NCBI GenBank assembly: GCA_013396755.1
Contig: VWZF01007017.1
Location: forward strand, 620,001-684,000
DNA: 64,000 bases
Direction of reading: 5' to 3'
Source: Sclerurus mexicanus
Taxonomy: Eukaryota > Chordata > Aves > Passeriformes > Furnariidae
Both the position numbers and the translations under genes were made by a program. The first letter of the stretch is position 1. The number at the start of each line of letters is the position of its first letter. The notes under the pieces are model-generated. The model made no database searches, was not told where the DNA came from, and worked only from the letters and a program-made list of their open reading frames with translations. Shown in pieces: positions 38,485-50,899 of this stretch.

Positions 38485-38754
38485 GGGGCTGGAGCGTGTC
38501 CAGGGAAGGGAGTGGAGCTGGGGAGGGGCTGGAGCAGCAGGAGGGGCTGAGGGAGCTGGGGGGGCTCAGCCTGGAGAAAAGGAGGCTCAGGGGGGACCTT
38601 CTGACTCCCTCCATCCCTGGAAGTGTTCAAGAGGTGTGTGGATGAGGCACTTGAGAACATGGGTCAGTGGTGAACACAGTGGTGCTGCTGGGCCCGCAGC
38701 TGGAGTTGATGGTCTTACAGGTCTTTTCCCACCTTAATGATTCCATTATTCCAT
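38485..38754 (+). mobile_element. CR1 LINE fragment with internal deletion
   Basis: GGGGCTGGAGCGTGTCCAGG and AGGCTCAGGGGGGACCTTCT are followed directly by CCATCCCTGGAAGTGTTCAA and a second-subfamily tail CCTTAATGATTCCATTATTC, so roughly 200 bp of body is missing. Confidence 0.88.
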
Positions 38755-39611
38755 AAGGATTTCCCTGTGTCTCGGAACTATTGGTATGTCTACTACTGAG
38801 CTGTGGCAAACTTTATCTGCATTGCAAAGGTGATTTAATTAAATTAAAAATAGTAACGTGTTATCTCTTTAACCCCCACCTCCAGGGTATGTAGATGTGA
38901 TTCTTCTGTGGGAATTTACTTGGTTTTATGGTGTCTTGGTTTTATGACTGGGAACTTGCAAAAGAAAAGTATTTTTCACTGTGAGCTGTGTTGGGGTCAT
39001 GGGAGAAACACTAAGAGTGAACAAATGTGGGATGGGTCTGTTAAAGCACTTCCTTCTCCTGTACTACATGTGAGTAGTGTGTTCTCATACTCTGCATATA
39101 CTCACTTGCTCTGCAGTTCCTTCTTTATTTTTAAACCTCTACAGTTTAATTTTGATTTTATAGCTTAAGAAAGGGTAGAGAGAGGATGATGACAATATTT
39201 GATATTTGCAAGCAGCCAAATCCACCAGTTGGAAAGAGCAAAACCAAATGCCTGTTTTTAAAAAGAACTTAAGGAGCTAATTTAGGAAAAATTCTGGAAA
39301 GGAATGAAAAAACAAGTAAGAAGTAAAGTGGCAGATTTGTACTGTAGTATTGAATTGTAAGGAATTTGAAAGGAAGCTCTAAAGGGTATGGATTGAATGT
39401 TTCCTGCCTGGAAAATCTCCATTTGAAGAAGTTCATCTTTGATTGTACAGCTTTCCTAAAGATGCAAAGAAAACTCTTCACTTGTCTATCAAAATATTCC
39501 AGGGCAGCAAACACCAAGGTTCCCAAACCCAGGACATCTGGCAGGGATGCAAGGGCACATCCTCTTTGGGAAATAATGCTGCTGATCCTTCTTTTAGCAC
39601 CTGAAATACCT

Positions 39612-39760
39612 TCACAGAATCCCAGGATCCCTGAGGCTGGAAAAGCCCTGCCAGCCCACGGAGCCCACCCTGTGCCCTGTCCCCGCCCTGTCCCCCAGCC
39701 CAGAGCTCTGAGTGCCACGGCCAGTCCTGCCTTGGGCACCTCCAGGGCTGGGCACTCCAA
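39612..39760 (-). mobile_element. CR1 LINE 3' fragment, left arm of a head-to-head pair
   Basis: The tail TTCACAGAATCCCAGGATCC is at the left. CACCTCCAGGGCTGGGCACT is at its right, 5'-truncated end, where it abuts an oppositely oriented copy. Confidence 0.8.
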
Positions 39761-39864
39761 CACTTGGGGACATGGTCAGTGTGGCCTTGGCAGTGCTGGA
39801 GGAACAGTTGGACTCGATGGACTCAGAGGCCTTTTCCAACCCAAACCATTCTGTGGTTCCATGA
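39761..39864 (+). mobile_element. CR1 LINE 3' fragment, right arm of a head-to-head pair
   Basis: CACTTGGGGACATGGTCAGT, GGACTCGATGGACTCAGAGG and the tail ACCATTCTGTGGTTCCATGA match the family seen near 56.8 kb. It begins where the minus copy stops. Confidence 0.85.
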
Positions 39865-41329
39865 TTTTCTCTTCCTTTCCCCTGTGTGACTAAGAGAGAT
39901 GTTGTTTCCTTTAAAGCCCAAGTCATGTAACACTGAATGTTCATTTATAGGAGCAGATCTGGCACAGAAATGTTCTGAAGAGTTCCCTTACAGGAACCAC
40001 ACAATGAAAACTCTGACTCAAATTACCAGGGCTGGGTTTCTGGCATATTATAACTCGTGAAGCAGTAACAAGGATAATAAATGGTACAAGATTTTAGCAC
40101 TACACAAGAAAACTACAGCAAAATGAAACATTATAACACTGATTCTTAATGCAATCCTATAATATGACTGTAACTTCTATTATACCTACTTATCAGGTCT
40201 TTTATCCCAGCTATTGAGATAAAAGCTCAGGCGTTTCTGCAAACAGAACAGCACAGCCCCATGGGTAAATCTTGAACGCTGTGCCCAAGGAGACGCACAC
40301 ACGAAATCTGTCCTTTTACTGCAGTTTTTGAAATTCCTCTTTTTTTAAAATTTTTTTTCCATGTGATGTTTTTAACATTTATCCCTTCAGGTGAATATGT
40401 TCATTTATAAGGAAAAGATTAAACAAAAATCTCACAGGAGAAACGTGAACTTGAATGCGAGTGCCCAGATTTGAATGGATAAAAAGGCACTTCAGGAGCT
40501 GGATAAAACCAGCGCTTTCCTAAGCCTGTGATTTTAGAGCTGCCTCAAGGCCAGCAGAGCTGAAGACATTTCAGACAAAATAAATAGTTAAATTTCTGCT
40601 TACTTATAAAGCTTTTTAATACTGAGGGCTCAAGTACAGAATTGTAAGCGAGTTATTCTATTGACCCCAGTGGATTACTCATTTTGTTGTCTTTAGGATT
40701 CAGAAATGTTCTTATTTTATTTAGACTGAAATTTTAATCATCCCCACTTTGCATTTAAAATATGATATTATTTCCCTTTCCATCATCTTTAAGAGAAAAT
40801 GGGAAAATTTCCTTAATAGTTGGCAGATTGGCTTTGTTATGTAAAACAGATCCTTGGCAAAAGAAATTATAATTAACACAATCGTTCCGTTACACAATGA
40901 AAGGGTTGTTTAATGAAAAAAATCTTTCTGTTAGAAACACTTCAAAGCAAAGACACTGTTGTGTTTTCACAGTCAATTGGGCGTAGTTAACATGCTCAAA
41001 TATTTTGCCCATAAATATTCCCAAATCTCTCGGTGTGATAACAGCAACCTCTCAGTGTAACATTCCTTGCCCCAGGTTTGGGAATTCCCAAGTCCCTGCC
41101 CTGAGTCTCCTCCCGCATCTCCCATCAGAGGACAACCCCTCTAATCACAGCTCTGCACAGACACCCCTGGCCCTGAAATACAAACTTCCATTCACTGATG
41201 GCCCTGCCCTTTTATTCCTCTCTGGTTTCCAGCAAGCAGATGCAAAGTTCTTTCCTTTTGGACCAGAATTCCTGGGATCATTGTTCCCAGGGCGTTTCCA
41301 GCTGTGCAGGTACCAAAGGACTCTGCTTT

Positions 41330-41535
41330 GTGCTCCGTGGGGTTTTGGCCGCTGTGCCCGAGAAGTCGCCCCGTTTCCTCCTCTGCTCCCGTTCCTGCCG
41401 CTCAGGTGCCGTCCCACCTGCGCTGGGGCGCCCTGGCAGGTGTGTGCACCGCACGTGCTGCGCTTCGCCCCTGCGGGAACGCTCCTGGAGCAGCCCAGGA
41501 ACGCGCTGGGCTGCCGTGCTTCCTTTGCCAGGCTC
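41330..41535. promoter_or_regulatory. CpG-dense patch in intron 2
   Basis: About 20 CpGs in 200 bp, including GCACCGCACGTGCTGCGCTT and GGAACGCGCTGGGCTGCCGT. Overlapping open frames are probably due to high GC. No repeat identity recognised. Confidence 0.3.
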
Positions 41536-41844
41536 CTTCCAGTCCCATCCCTGTCTGCGTGAGCTCTGGGGAATTGTTTCCTTCCTAACTCCGCTTAGAA
41601 CGGACACACAGAGTCTGTCAGGGACGAGAAGGCTTTTCTCGTTCAAGTTTCCAATAATTTATGTAAAAAAGCTGTTACTGTGCGGCGGGAAACAACATCC
41701 AATAGGCGTCCTGGCATCCATGAGATCTTGTGGAAGTGATTATTTCTGTGCTGCATGACTTTAATTTCATCTCAGATGTATTTTGATTGGCTTTGTTATC
41801 TGGGGGAATTTTTTGGGAATAATCTGACAGTGACATCACTTCTT

Positions 41845-42045
41845 TGAGAGGGTGGGCAGGCCCTGGCACGGGGTGCCCAGAGAAGCTGTGGCTGCCCCTG
41901 GATCCCTGGGAGTGTCCCAGGCCAGGTTGGACGGGGCTTGGAGCCACCTGGGACAGTGGAAGATGTCCCTGCCCATGGCAGGGGTGGCACTGGGTGGGCT
42001 TTGAGGCCCCTCCCAACCCAGACCAGTCTGGGATTCCATGACTGT
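41845..42045 (+). mobile_element. CR1 LINE 3' fragment
   Basis: GAGGGTGGGCAGGCCCTGGC through CTGCCCATGGCAGGGGTGGC to the tail GGGATTCCATGACTGTGA. Confidence 0.93.
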
Positions 42046-43531
42046 GATTTCTAGGGAGGTGTGTGATGCACCAGACCATTGTTCCCACCCCAAAAGGCTC
42101 TCAGGGCTTTTTTTTGTGACTCTCTCCTCATGCAAGCACCCTGAACTCTTGATGGAATTACAAGCCAAATGGGGTAAGGAAGGGCATCCATGGAATCTAC
42201 CATGTCTACTGAGGCTTCTGCCATTCTGCCATGTCCCAAAGGGAATCCTCGCCCTCATCACTGGCTGCACCAACAGGATATGCTCCGTCCTTTTTAACTC
42301 TGAAGTCCTAGAACTTAATCCAGGTGCTCAGTCCCACTGAGAACTGGTTATTTAATTCTGCCTGCCGAGGCCCGTTGTTACCCAGCCCAGATGAGCCAGG
42401 GCTCTAATTCTCCCCTCAGATGGCAAGGGATGCTCTGCAGTACCAAAGCAGAGTCATTAGCTGGGCATTGAAATTCTAATTAAACGGGGTGTGAGGGCTC
42501 AGCTCCAGCCCTCTGCTCTGCAGGGAGCGCCTGCTGTGACTGGGTGTGATCCTTCTGCTCAGCAGCACAGATTTGATTTATTCCTTGTTATGGAAGTCTT
42601 TAATAATCAGTGTAATTTACAGGGACGAGTGCAGAGGACCCGTGTCCATTTCTCATTCCCATTGATTCCTGCAAGCAGAGCCATTCCGGGTGGGAACGGT
42701 GCCTTGTAACAGGGTGTATCTGTCACCGTAACAGTGGGAGCACAAATTGAATCTATTGCTCTGATTCCAAGGCTGAAATTATGGTAAAATTTTCACTTGG
42801 ACCTTTCTTAGTCAAATGAAGTACCCTAAGAGGGAATTGGCGCTCAGTCAGTGGAGATTGTGCTTGAGGCATCACTGAAGGGCTTTAACATGTTAGAAAT
42901 CCCATTATTAGGACAATGCTCTGCTCAAAGTGCTGTTTCTGTTAATGAAAAGGCACAGAGTGATACCGGCAGCATCTCCAGGCTGAAAAGGCTAAAAACC
43001 CGCTGCATTTTTCTCCTGAGAAATCTCCTGATCGGGGGGTGATGCAGCAAAGAGTAGAACTGGATTCTGGTAGAAGATGCTGTTGCACTGTCTCTGCTCA
43101 GGTATCCAAAACTGCTGGGCAGGTAGTTTGATTTTAATTTGGTGTTAACTGTCTGTAAAATATGAATATTAATAACCCCATTAATCCCCATTAATACAAA
43201 CGCTTCTCATGTCATTGCAACCTCATGAAGATTAAATCACATTTCCGGGCAATGGGGGCAGTTCTGCAGGAGCTCGAGAGAAGAAATTAATAATGTGGAA
43301 AGCAATTCCAAGTTTAAATGTTAGATAATCATTACTAATGTCTAGGCTATGTAGTGAGAACAAAAATAAATACTGAATAAATTCCTACCAACTGACTTAA
43401 TTCAGGGAAAGAGCCTTTGGATTGAGTCAATTCATTTGAAATTTGCTCAGTATATATTTGTGCTGAGTATAAGGAGGGAACCACTTTGCTGAGGGAAATA
43501 GTATATGATGGGAGAACAGGAGGCATCCCTC

Positions 43532-43585
43532 GGTGCACAGAAACACGGGAATTGTGCACAGAAACACGGGAATTGTGCACAGAAT
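43532..43585 (+). repeat. 21-bp tandem repeat, 2.6 copies
   Basis: GTGCACAGAAACACGGGAAT recurs at 43533 and 43554, followed by a partial third copy TGTGCACAGAAT at 43574. Confidence 0.92.
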
Positions 43586-43698
43586 GGTACTGAGAACTGA
43601 ACCTGTCCCAGAGCTGCAGGGGTGACTTGAGGATGGAGCACCTCGGGTCACCTCCCTGGTGGTCCCCATCCTTCTTCCAATCCTGCTATGGTGATGCA

Positions 43699-43741
43699 TC
43701 CTCCTTCTCCTCCTTCTTCTTCTCCTCCTCGTCTTCCCTCC
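43699..43741 (+). repeat. TTC/TCC pyrimidine tract
   Basis: CTCCTTCTCCTCCTTCTTCT and CTCCTCCTCGTCTTCCCTCC form a nearly pure pyrimidine stretch. The minus strand reads as poly-Arg in one frame, an artefact. Confidence 0.85.
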
Positions 43742-43883
43742 ATGCAGGCTGGAGCCAAAGGCAAAGCAGAAATTTCCCTTCCCTTGCACCCATGCAGACC
43801 CCAGAACTCCCTCTGGATTCACCTCCAGCAGGGACCTGGGGAGGCAAAACACGCAAAGATCAAATTGAATTCTGAGGAGCATC

Positions 43884-44030
43884 GCAGAATACCAGACTGG
43901 TTTGGGTTGGGAGGGACCTTAAAGCCCATCCTGTTCCACCCCTTGCCATGGGCAGGGACACCTCCCACTATCCCACATTGCTCCAAATTCCGTCCAACCT
44001 GGCCTTGGACGCTTCCAGGGTTGGGGAGCC
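43884..44030 (-). mobile_element. CR1 LINE 3' fragment
   Basis: GCAGAATACCAGACTGGTTT, TTGCCATGGGCAGGGACACC and CCTGGCCTTGGACGCTTCCA, truncated after the GGGTTGGGGA block. Confidence 0.88.
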
Positions 44031-44559
44031 CGTCATCACACAAACTGGTAGGATCCATCCTCAAACCTCTGAAAGCAGTCCCTGAATCCTGAAAATTCTC
44101 AGGGAGATCTGGGTGGAGGATGAACTCCAGTCCTTAGTTTTAAAGAAACAATCAACAGAAGACTCCAGAAAATATATGAAAGTGAGCTTGGATTTACCAC
44201 GTTAAAAAGGGGGATCTCACAAACAATCAAATGGTAATAGGTGATAAATAAGCACATGAATTTTTAATGCAGACACTACCAAAGGCCAGCCTAATTTCCT
44301 TCTGAGAAGGGACCGCACCTTCTGGAAAGGTTAGGCAGTGGATGGGAATCGCATCCTGATGTCAGACTGGTGCTCACACTTCAGTCCTGGATCTCTTTTC
44401 CAAAAATGAAGGAAAGACAGCCCAGACCAAACTGCTTTGAGGTGGATCCACGGTTTGTTCAAAATATTACTGAGGGAGTGACTGTCAGTGATTCACTGTC
44501 CAGAGGGAAGGACATGTTGGATGGGTCTGTTGTGATTCCAGAAGGGTTTCGTAGGGATT

Positions 44560-44860
44560 TCAATAGGTGAATGAGGTGATAAACTAGAGAATACATCTAT
44601 ATAATTTGCCAGTGACATCAAAGTGCAAGTGCTTGTGACAACAGGCTTCAAACTCCAAATGATGGATTTCAGAAGTGCTCTGGAATCAATAAGATGAAAT
44701 TCAATAAGGACAGAACAAGACAGGAGTCTTAGGGAGAAATCAAATACACAAATAAATGAAAACTACCCAGGCAGCAGCACTTCAGGAGAGGTAGAGCGGC
44801 TATGGATTAAATCCAGAACAACAGCACAAATCCTGCAGGAAAAAGGCAGCTGGCATCTGG
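44560..44860 (+). mobile_element. Old, diverged CR1-like LINE remnant
   Basis: AATAGGATGAAATTCAATAAGG-like sequence (here AATAAGATGAAATTCAATAA), AGAAATCAAATACACAAATA and AGGCAGCAGCACTTCAGGAG fall in the order of an ancient amniote CR1 segment. Matching is from memory and the divergence is high. Confidence 0.5.
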
Positions 44861-44892
44861 AATGCAATGCCTGGGTTTTCCCTCGCAGGGAA

Positions 44893-45130
44893 AAATTCCT
44901 TCCCAATAAAACATCTGAATCTCCCCTCCTTCAGCCTAAGCCGTTCCTCCTTGTCCTGTCCCTCCATGCCTTGTCCCAAGTCCCTCTCCAGCTCTCCTGG
45001 AGCCCCTTTAGGCACTGGAAGGGACTCTCAGGTCCCTCTGAATCCTTCTCTTCTCCAGGCTGAACATTCCCAGCTCTCCAGGCCTGTCTCCATGGCAGAG
45101 GGGCTCCAGCCCTGGGATCAGCTCCGTGGT
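44893..45130 (-). mobile_element. CR1 LINE internal fragment lacking its 3' end
   Basis: AAAATTCCTTCCCAATAAAA, CCTTGTCCTGTCCCTCCATG, CAGCTCTCCTGGAGCCCCTT and CTTCTCTTCTCCAGGCTGAA are in minus order. The terminal 3' part that should be on the left is absent. Confidence 0.82.
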
Positions 45131-45699
45131 GTTTGTGTAGTAACAGGTGGAACTGAACACATCCTGGGGAGGAAAGGAGAGGAATTGCTTTTCAGATCAG
45201 AGCAAGATATTTAGAATGCAAAGTTAGCAGAGACATATGGTTGGGATACAGAGAAGGGGGAGTGATGCAGCCAGAGAACTGTCAAGGGAAATGATTTTAA
45301 TAACTATATTGGGAATATGATATAAATCTGTCATTCAGCCTCACTGGAGAGAGATTGCACCTGTAGAATTCTCCTAAAGGAAAAATGCAGAGTTACAAGA
45401 AAGCACCTTGAATCACTGCAGATCTTTTATTTAGTTCCTGTGACAGCAAGAGCAGCAAGAGGAATATCAGTGTTTATATGTCAAACCCTCTAATATTCAT
45501 ATTTTGCCTGGAAGGATCAGTGATGAGGTTTTACCTCTAATTTTCCAGTCTAGAATTTTTTTCTTGATGCTTCTGTGTTGCGTAAATACTTCAGTGAAAA
45601 GTCCTTGGCCACTTAGATTTTATTTTTGCTTTGAAAAGTGTCCATACATACATATATGTGTCTACAACTTCCTCCTGAGGGGCATCTCCGATCTCTGCT

Positions 45700-45978
45700 C
45701 TGTGGGACCAGGGACAGCACCCAGGGAAGGGCTGGAGCTGTGCCAGGGCAGGGTCAGGTGGGATCTCAGGGAAAGGCTCTTCCCCCAGAGGGTGGTGGGC
45801 ACTGCCCAGGCTCCCCAGGGCAGTGGGCACGGCCCCAAGGCTGCCAGAGCTCCAGGAGGGTTTGGACAACGGGACAGACACAGGGGGGATTGTTGGGGTG
45901 TCCAGACAGGACCAGGGGTTGGACTGGATGAGCTTTGTGTGTCCTTCCAACCAGGATATTCCATGATTCTGTGATTTC
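45700..45978 (+). mobile_element. CR1 LINE 3' fragment, third subfamily
   Basis: GGGATCTCAGGGAAAGGCTC, CCCCCAGAGGGTGGTGGGCA and the tail CCATGATTCTGTGATTTC. It is one of the fuller copies of this subfamily here. Confidence 0.92.
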
Positions 45979-47080
45979 ATTATTCTAACTGTGCCAAGCC
46001 CCTTCAACAGCCTCCACACCTGGGTGGGCACATGCTTTATCGACAAAGATAAGGAAATAGAAGTTTATTTTGAATTATTACATTATATTGCTTTTCTGGC
46101 TCGAGCAAATGAAGGTTTTCTCTCTGTTGGTTTTAAATCGAATCTTGTAGGATTGATCTTGTGGCCTGGAAAGGGGAAGAGTGGGGTTTGAAGGGAATAA
46201 TGTGTGTCCTTATGTAATACCCAGCAGCTTATTGACACCTTCTGGAGGGGCAGGGACAGTGAAGCCCAGGGCGGATGGCACAGGAAGAAAGACGTTTGGG
46301 ATATTTTTGGCAGACTGGGAAGGTGGAGGTGTTTGCTGGTGCCTCACAGATGGAAGAGATCTGTCTCCAGGGTTATTTATACCGTTTGGCTTGGATGTTA
46401 TTGTCCCCTTCCAGTCTGTGTCTGCTTATTCACCAAGATCTGCAGATATTTCCTGGGGACCACGAGAATTTTGAGACGCTCTGACTGGTTTATGCAGATT
46501 TACTCAGGCTGTGTTTTAACTGACAAATGTTTATCCTGTTCCACCCAGGTGCTCCTTTCTTACCCTGTGTAAACTATTTTCTTCTTGTCTATTCTTAGCA
46601 ATCATTCTGCTGTCATAAAAATTAATGCAGGGGAGGAATATTTTTAGCTAGATAATATGTGGTGTTATTTTAACTTTTTGCTATTTTCATATTCTTAATC
46701 GTTTGTCTTTTTGGGGTGTACCATTAAAATAGCATTATATTCCAGTCAGGGATATACTAAATGTTTGAATTCACTGAACTGGGAAGAGTTTTCAAAAAAT
46801 AACCTCTGTGTATTTTTTGTATTTATAATTTCAATGAATTAGAATGACTTCATTAGTCAAACAATATCACTGCTGCTGCATGTAAGACTTTGGCATTGAT
46901 TATCTGAGCTAATGCTTCCCAGAATCCCTCCTCAGATTATATTTAGCTCTTGCACAGAAGCAGTTCACAGACATGACACGAGTCTCCAGTGTCAGACGGA
47001 GGGCTGGGAGTGTTGGATCTGAAGCAGAGAAGAATCCCTTGTAGAATCACAATGAAAACTAAACGAGATATAATGGCATA

Positions 47081-47265
47081 GAATCACAGAATCGTGGAAT
47101 GGTTGGTTGGGAGGGACCTCAAAGCCCATCTCATCCCACCCTGCCCTGGGCAGGGACACCTCCCACTGTCCCAGGGTGCTCCAAGCCCCGTCCAACCTGG
47201 CCTGGGACACTCCCAGGGATCCAGGGGCAGCCACAGCTTCTCTGGGCACCCTGTGCCAGGGCCTA
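47081..47265 (-). mobile_element. CR1 LINE 3' fragment
   Basis: Octamer tail GAATCACAGAATCGTGGAAT at the left, then GGGCAGGGACACCTCCCACT and AGCTTCTCTGGGCACCCTGT. Confidence 0.92.
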
Positions 47266-48030
47266 GGAAATAATTAAATAACTCAGATATTAATGATCTG
47301 TCAGATACAGAGGAAAAATCCCTGCTTTTTCCCAGCCCTTCCCTGTCAGTGGGTGTTAATTACTGCAAGGATGCGCCTGTAGCAGGGCCCGCCTGGGCTC
47401 AGGCCTTGTGCTCAGCCAGCAATCAGAGCCCAGCTGCGAGAGCTTTGGCTTCAGCCAGCAGGTTATTGCTCTTTTTTAGTACTTTTGTCCATTATAAGCT
47501 TTTGTCTCCATTTCCATGATTAAACCCTTCGCAGCAGGTTGATTGCAGAGCGGTGCTCGCTCAAAGTGGCGCATGGAATGTCTGAGAGCTTTTCCAGGGA
47601 GTGGAAAAGGCCGAGCTGGGGGTCCTGCTCCACATCCCCTGTGGTCTGAGGGGTGTCCCCCTGGGACAACTCACCTTCTCCTCCAGAAGAAAAGACCATA
47701 AAGGCACAAGCCCATAAATCTCACCCCAACTGCACAGAAATAATTTCCAAACAGAATCATTCTTTTTCTGTCCATACCCTGATAATCTTTATTCTGCATG
47801 AGGAATTCTCTTGGAAGGTGTCCCAGTCCCACTTGCACAGGGCATGCCTCTACCTGGGTTTAGGCAACATGATGGCTTTGATGGATTTATGATTTGCAGA
47901 AACATTTTCTTCTCATTTCCTTTTATTTCAGTTTTTCATACCAAAAAGACACCACACCCCATCATCCTACTGCAGTGCCATTAATATCAGGAATATCAGG
48001 AAGGTGTTTGTTTTGTAAATTGAGTGTTTT

Positions 48031-48159
48031 CATAGAATCTCAGAACGATTTGGGTTGGAAGGGACCTAAAATCTCATCCAGTTCTACCCCTTTGCCATGG
48101 AAAGGGACACCTTCCACTAGACCAGGTTGCTCCAAGCCCTGTCCAACCCGGCCTTGAAA
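48031..48159 (-). mobile_element. CR1 LINE 3' fragment
   Basis: CATAGAATCTCAGAACGATT, TTGGGTTGGAAGGGACC, ACACCTTCCACTAGACCAGG and the break after CCCGGCCTTGAAAAA. Confidence 0.9.
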
Positions 48160-49129
48160 AAGCAAATTTTCTTTTAATTTTAACCAATTTCAGTGGTGCT
48201 TTAAAAAGTTAAAAGGAATAATTTGACAGTTAACAAGCAAAGCACTGAATTAGCCCAAGCTTGCTGAGTGCAGCTGAAAGTGGGGTTAAAAAGCACAACT
48301 GTACTGGTTTTACTGGAAAATTTATTCATTCAAAATCAGCCTCCCACGGGCTCTGACGTTCCACCAGTCCTTGGGAGAAGAGGAATGAGGAGGGAGCTGC
48401 TGCTTCTGTAACGCTGGAGATGGAGTCGGCACCTCTGCTCATCCCCCCAGCCTAAGCAGGGCTTATCCCTCAGGCTGGCCTAAAGCCCAAAGTTAAGTCA
48501 GGAGGAAGGAGGATGGAGCCCTAAGCTTCGCCTCCCAGCCAGCTCCTGCTCCGAGCGAGGCTGCCGGGCAGGACTCCTTGGGATGCTCCAAGTTCTTTGG
48601 GAGCCAAACACGGCATTCGCCTTCTCCCGAGAAAACCCAGGGAGCTGCATCTCTTACCCCCTGTTATTTTGTCAGGCAGCGACAGACTCTCTGCACTTAA
48701 TCCCTGCTCAGTTTCCCATGCCATGGATCTTCCCTTTTTTCTGTGCCTCCTCCTCTTCCCTTGGTAAATGCAGGGAGAAGGGAAAGGACGAGCCCTTGCT
48801 CTCTCTGCAGCACTTTCATCACTCTCCTGCGTTTCTTTATTACTGTACTCAATTTATCACTGAGGCAACACAGGAATGGTGAAGCTGAATTCTTTGTCTC
48901 CTGGTGGGTTTGTTCTTAGCAGCTCCCCGATGCTTTGGAAGGCAGAAGAAGTGTGGAAAATAAAATTGCCATTTCTATTAATTGATTTACAAAGATGGAG
49001 CAGCTCAGAAAAGCCTGACTGAACTAAAAATTGAACAGTAGTGCTTTTTAAGGCTTTCCACCTCTTTCCCTTAAGTGGAAAGTCATTGGCGAGGATGTTG
49101 ACGTGGCCACATCACTGGGTTCCCAAACA

Positions 49130-49277
49130 GCCAGAAGCTGTGGCTGTCCCATCCCTGGAAGTGTTGGATGGGGCTTGGAGCAATCTGGGCTGGTGGGAGG
49201 TGTCCCTGCCCATGGCAGGGGTGGCACTGGAGGGGCTTTGAGGTGCCCTCCAACCCAAGCCAGCGTGGGATTCTGAT
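49130..49277 (+). mobile_element. CR1 LINE 3' fragment with small deletions
   Basis: CAGAAGCTGTGGCTGTCCCA, then GTGTTGGATGGGGCTTGGAG with the CCAAGGCCAGG segment missing, then CTGCCCATGGCAGGGGTGGC and the tail. Confidence 0.9.
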
Positions 49278-49355
49278 CGTCTCAAGTATGAAGAAAGTTT
49301 TTATTCAATTCCCATATTGGAGGCTCATTTTAGATTGGTTTTGATATCCCTCAGG

Positions 49356-49490
49356 ATTTAGGCTTGATGCATGAATGACAATGATTCAGGAAGTTTTAGG
49401 AAGTTTAATTAAGGAAGATTTAGGAATGATAATGATTTAGAAACGTTAGAATGATTTGGGATTGTTTTAGGAATGATGAGTGATTTAGCA
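49356..49490 (+). repeat. Degenerate GATTTAGGAATGAT-type repeat
   Basis: GATTTAGGAATGATAATGAT, TTTAGGAAGTTTAATTAAGG, GATTTGGGATTGTTTTAGGA and GAATGATGAGTGATTTAG show recurring GATTTAG and GGAATGAT words with irregular spacing, directly after a CR1 end. Confidence 0.5.
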
Positions 49491-50611
49491 AAACCCTTCC
49501 AGAAGGGACTCCAGCTGTGTCAGCCTTTATCCAGCCAGTGTCCACTTCCAGGAAACCTCCCTTTCCTGAGACTTAGGATACTGTTGGTAGAAATTCAATA
49601 ATTCCAATAGGTAAAATACTTGCTCACACATCTTTAATTCGATTTTTAATTCCAGTTCTGCATTAACATGTTCCTGTGGCAATGTGGGTCTTTTTTTCTA
49701 GAATTTAATATTCAAGTTGATCTAAAATAAACTGATCCCTGATCATAGATAACAGGTGAAAATAAAGTTCTAGTGAAAACATAAATGGTATTACTTTAAT
49801 TTATACAGATTATGGTTATACTGCTGCTGATATGAAAGAGGGAAGAGGAAGAGATTAATCAAAACCTTACCAAGTGCTGCTTTTATGAGGTTTTTGTCAG
49901 GCTGTAGCGTTGACAGGAATTGGAAATAAATGAGGACTCAAGGCCCAACCATTTCTCTCCCCAGCCCACCCGTAATTTATTTTCTCAGCCCCACGTTGGC
50001 AAAGCTGCCACGCTGGGGACAAAGTGTGTTTAATAAGGAGGGGGTGGGACCTTGAGGCAACGCTCCTCAATCAAACTGTGCCAAGGAACTAATCAGGGAA
50101 ATGCAAAATCCAAAGGATTCTTACTTTTCCCTGCTGGGGACTGATTGTCACGTAAATGGAGATTTGTGCCACACTCGCACAGGCTGGGAGCTGCTGCTGG
50201 ATTTTATTTGCTCCCCTGATTTAAAAACTGTAGGTACTATACTCTAAAAATCGTGTGTGATTTGGGGGTGTTTTACAACTCGGTAAATATTCAGCTCATC
50301 TGATTATGGAATGAAAAAAACAGTATAAAAAGGGTAGAAATGGAGCATTCTTTTTAAATAAAAAAGTTCATAAATGATTTTACTGCTCTACAAAGCACAG
50401 TTATCTTTCTTATGATCAATACTATGGTGTGATATGTTCAACTACACGAATGATTTTGCTGGAAATAATTCTTGGTGATGTTTAGGGTTGTTTTTATTTC
50501 AAAAAAGGGATTTTAGTCGTGTCATTCAGTGTTTAGGGGATTGATACTGTTTAGAGGGCTGGGGAGGAAAACAGTGGATGTGTTTGCCAGGGAGGTGGAG
50601 GATTTGTTTTA

Positions 50612-50899
50612 CAAGGGCCTGGAGGGAGAGGACACAGGGAATGGCTTCCCACTGCCAGAGGGCAGGGATGGATGGGATATTGGGAAGGAATTGCTGGCTG
50701 GGAGGGTGGGCAGGCCCTGGCACAGGTTGGGCAGAGAAGCTGTGGCTGCCCCTGGATCCCTGGAAGTGTCCAAGGCCAGGTTGGACAGGGCTTGGAGCAA
50801 CCTGGGACACTGGAAGGTGTCCCTGCCCATAGCAGGAGTGGCACTGGATGGACTTTAAAGTCCCTTCCAACCCAAACCATTCCATGATTCCATGATATA
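50612..50899 (+). mobile_element. CR1 LINE 3' fragment
   Basis: GGAATGGCTTCCCACTGCCA, AATTGCTGGCTGGGAGGGTG and the tail CCATTCCATGATTCCATGAT. The GGTTGGGCAGAGAAGC variant is shared with the copy at 52.8 kb. Confidence 0.93.
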
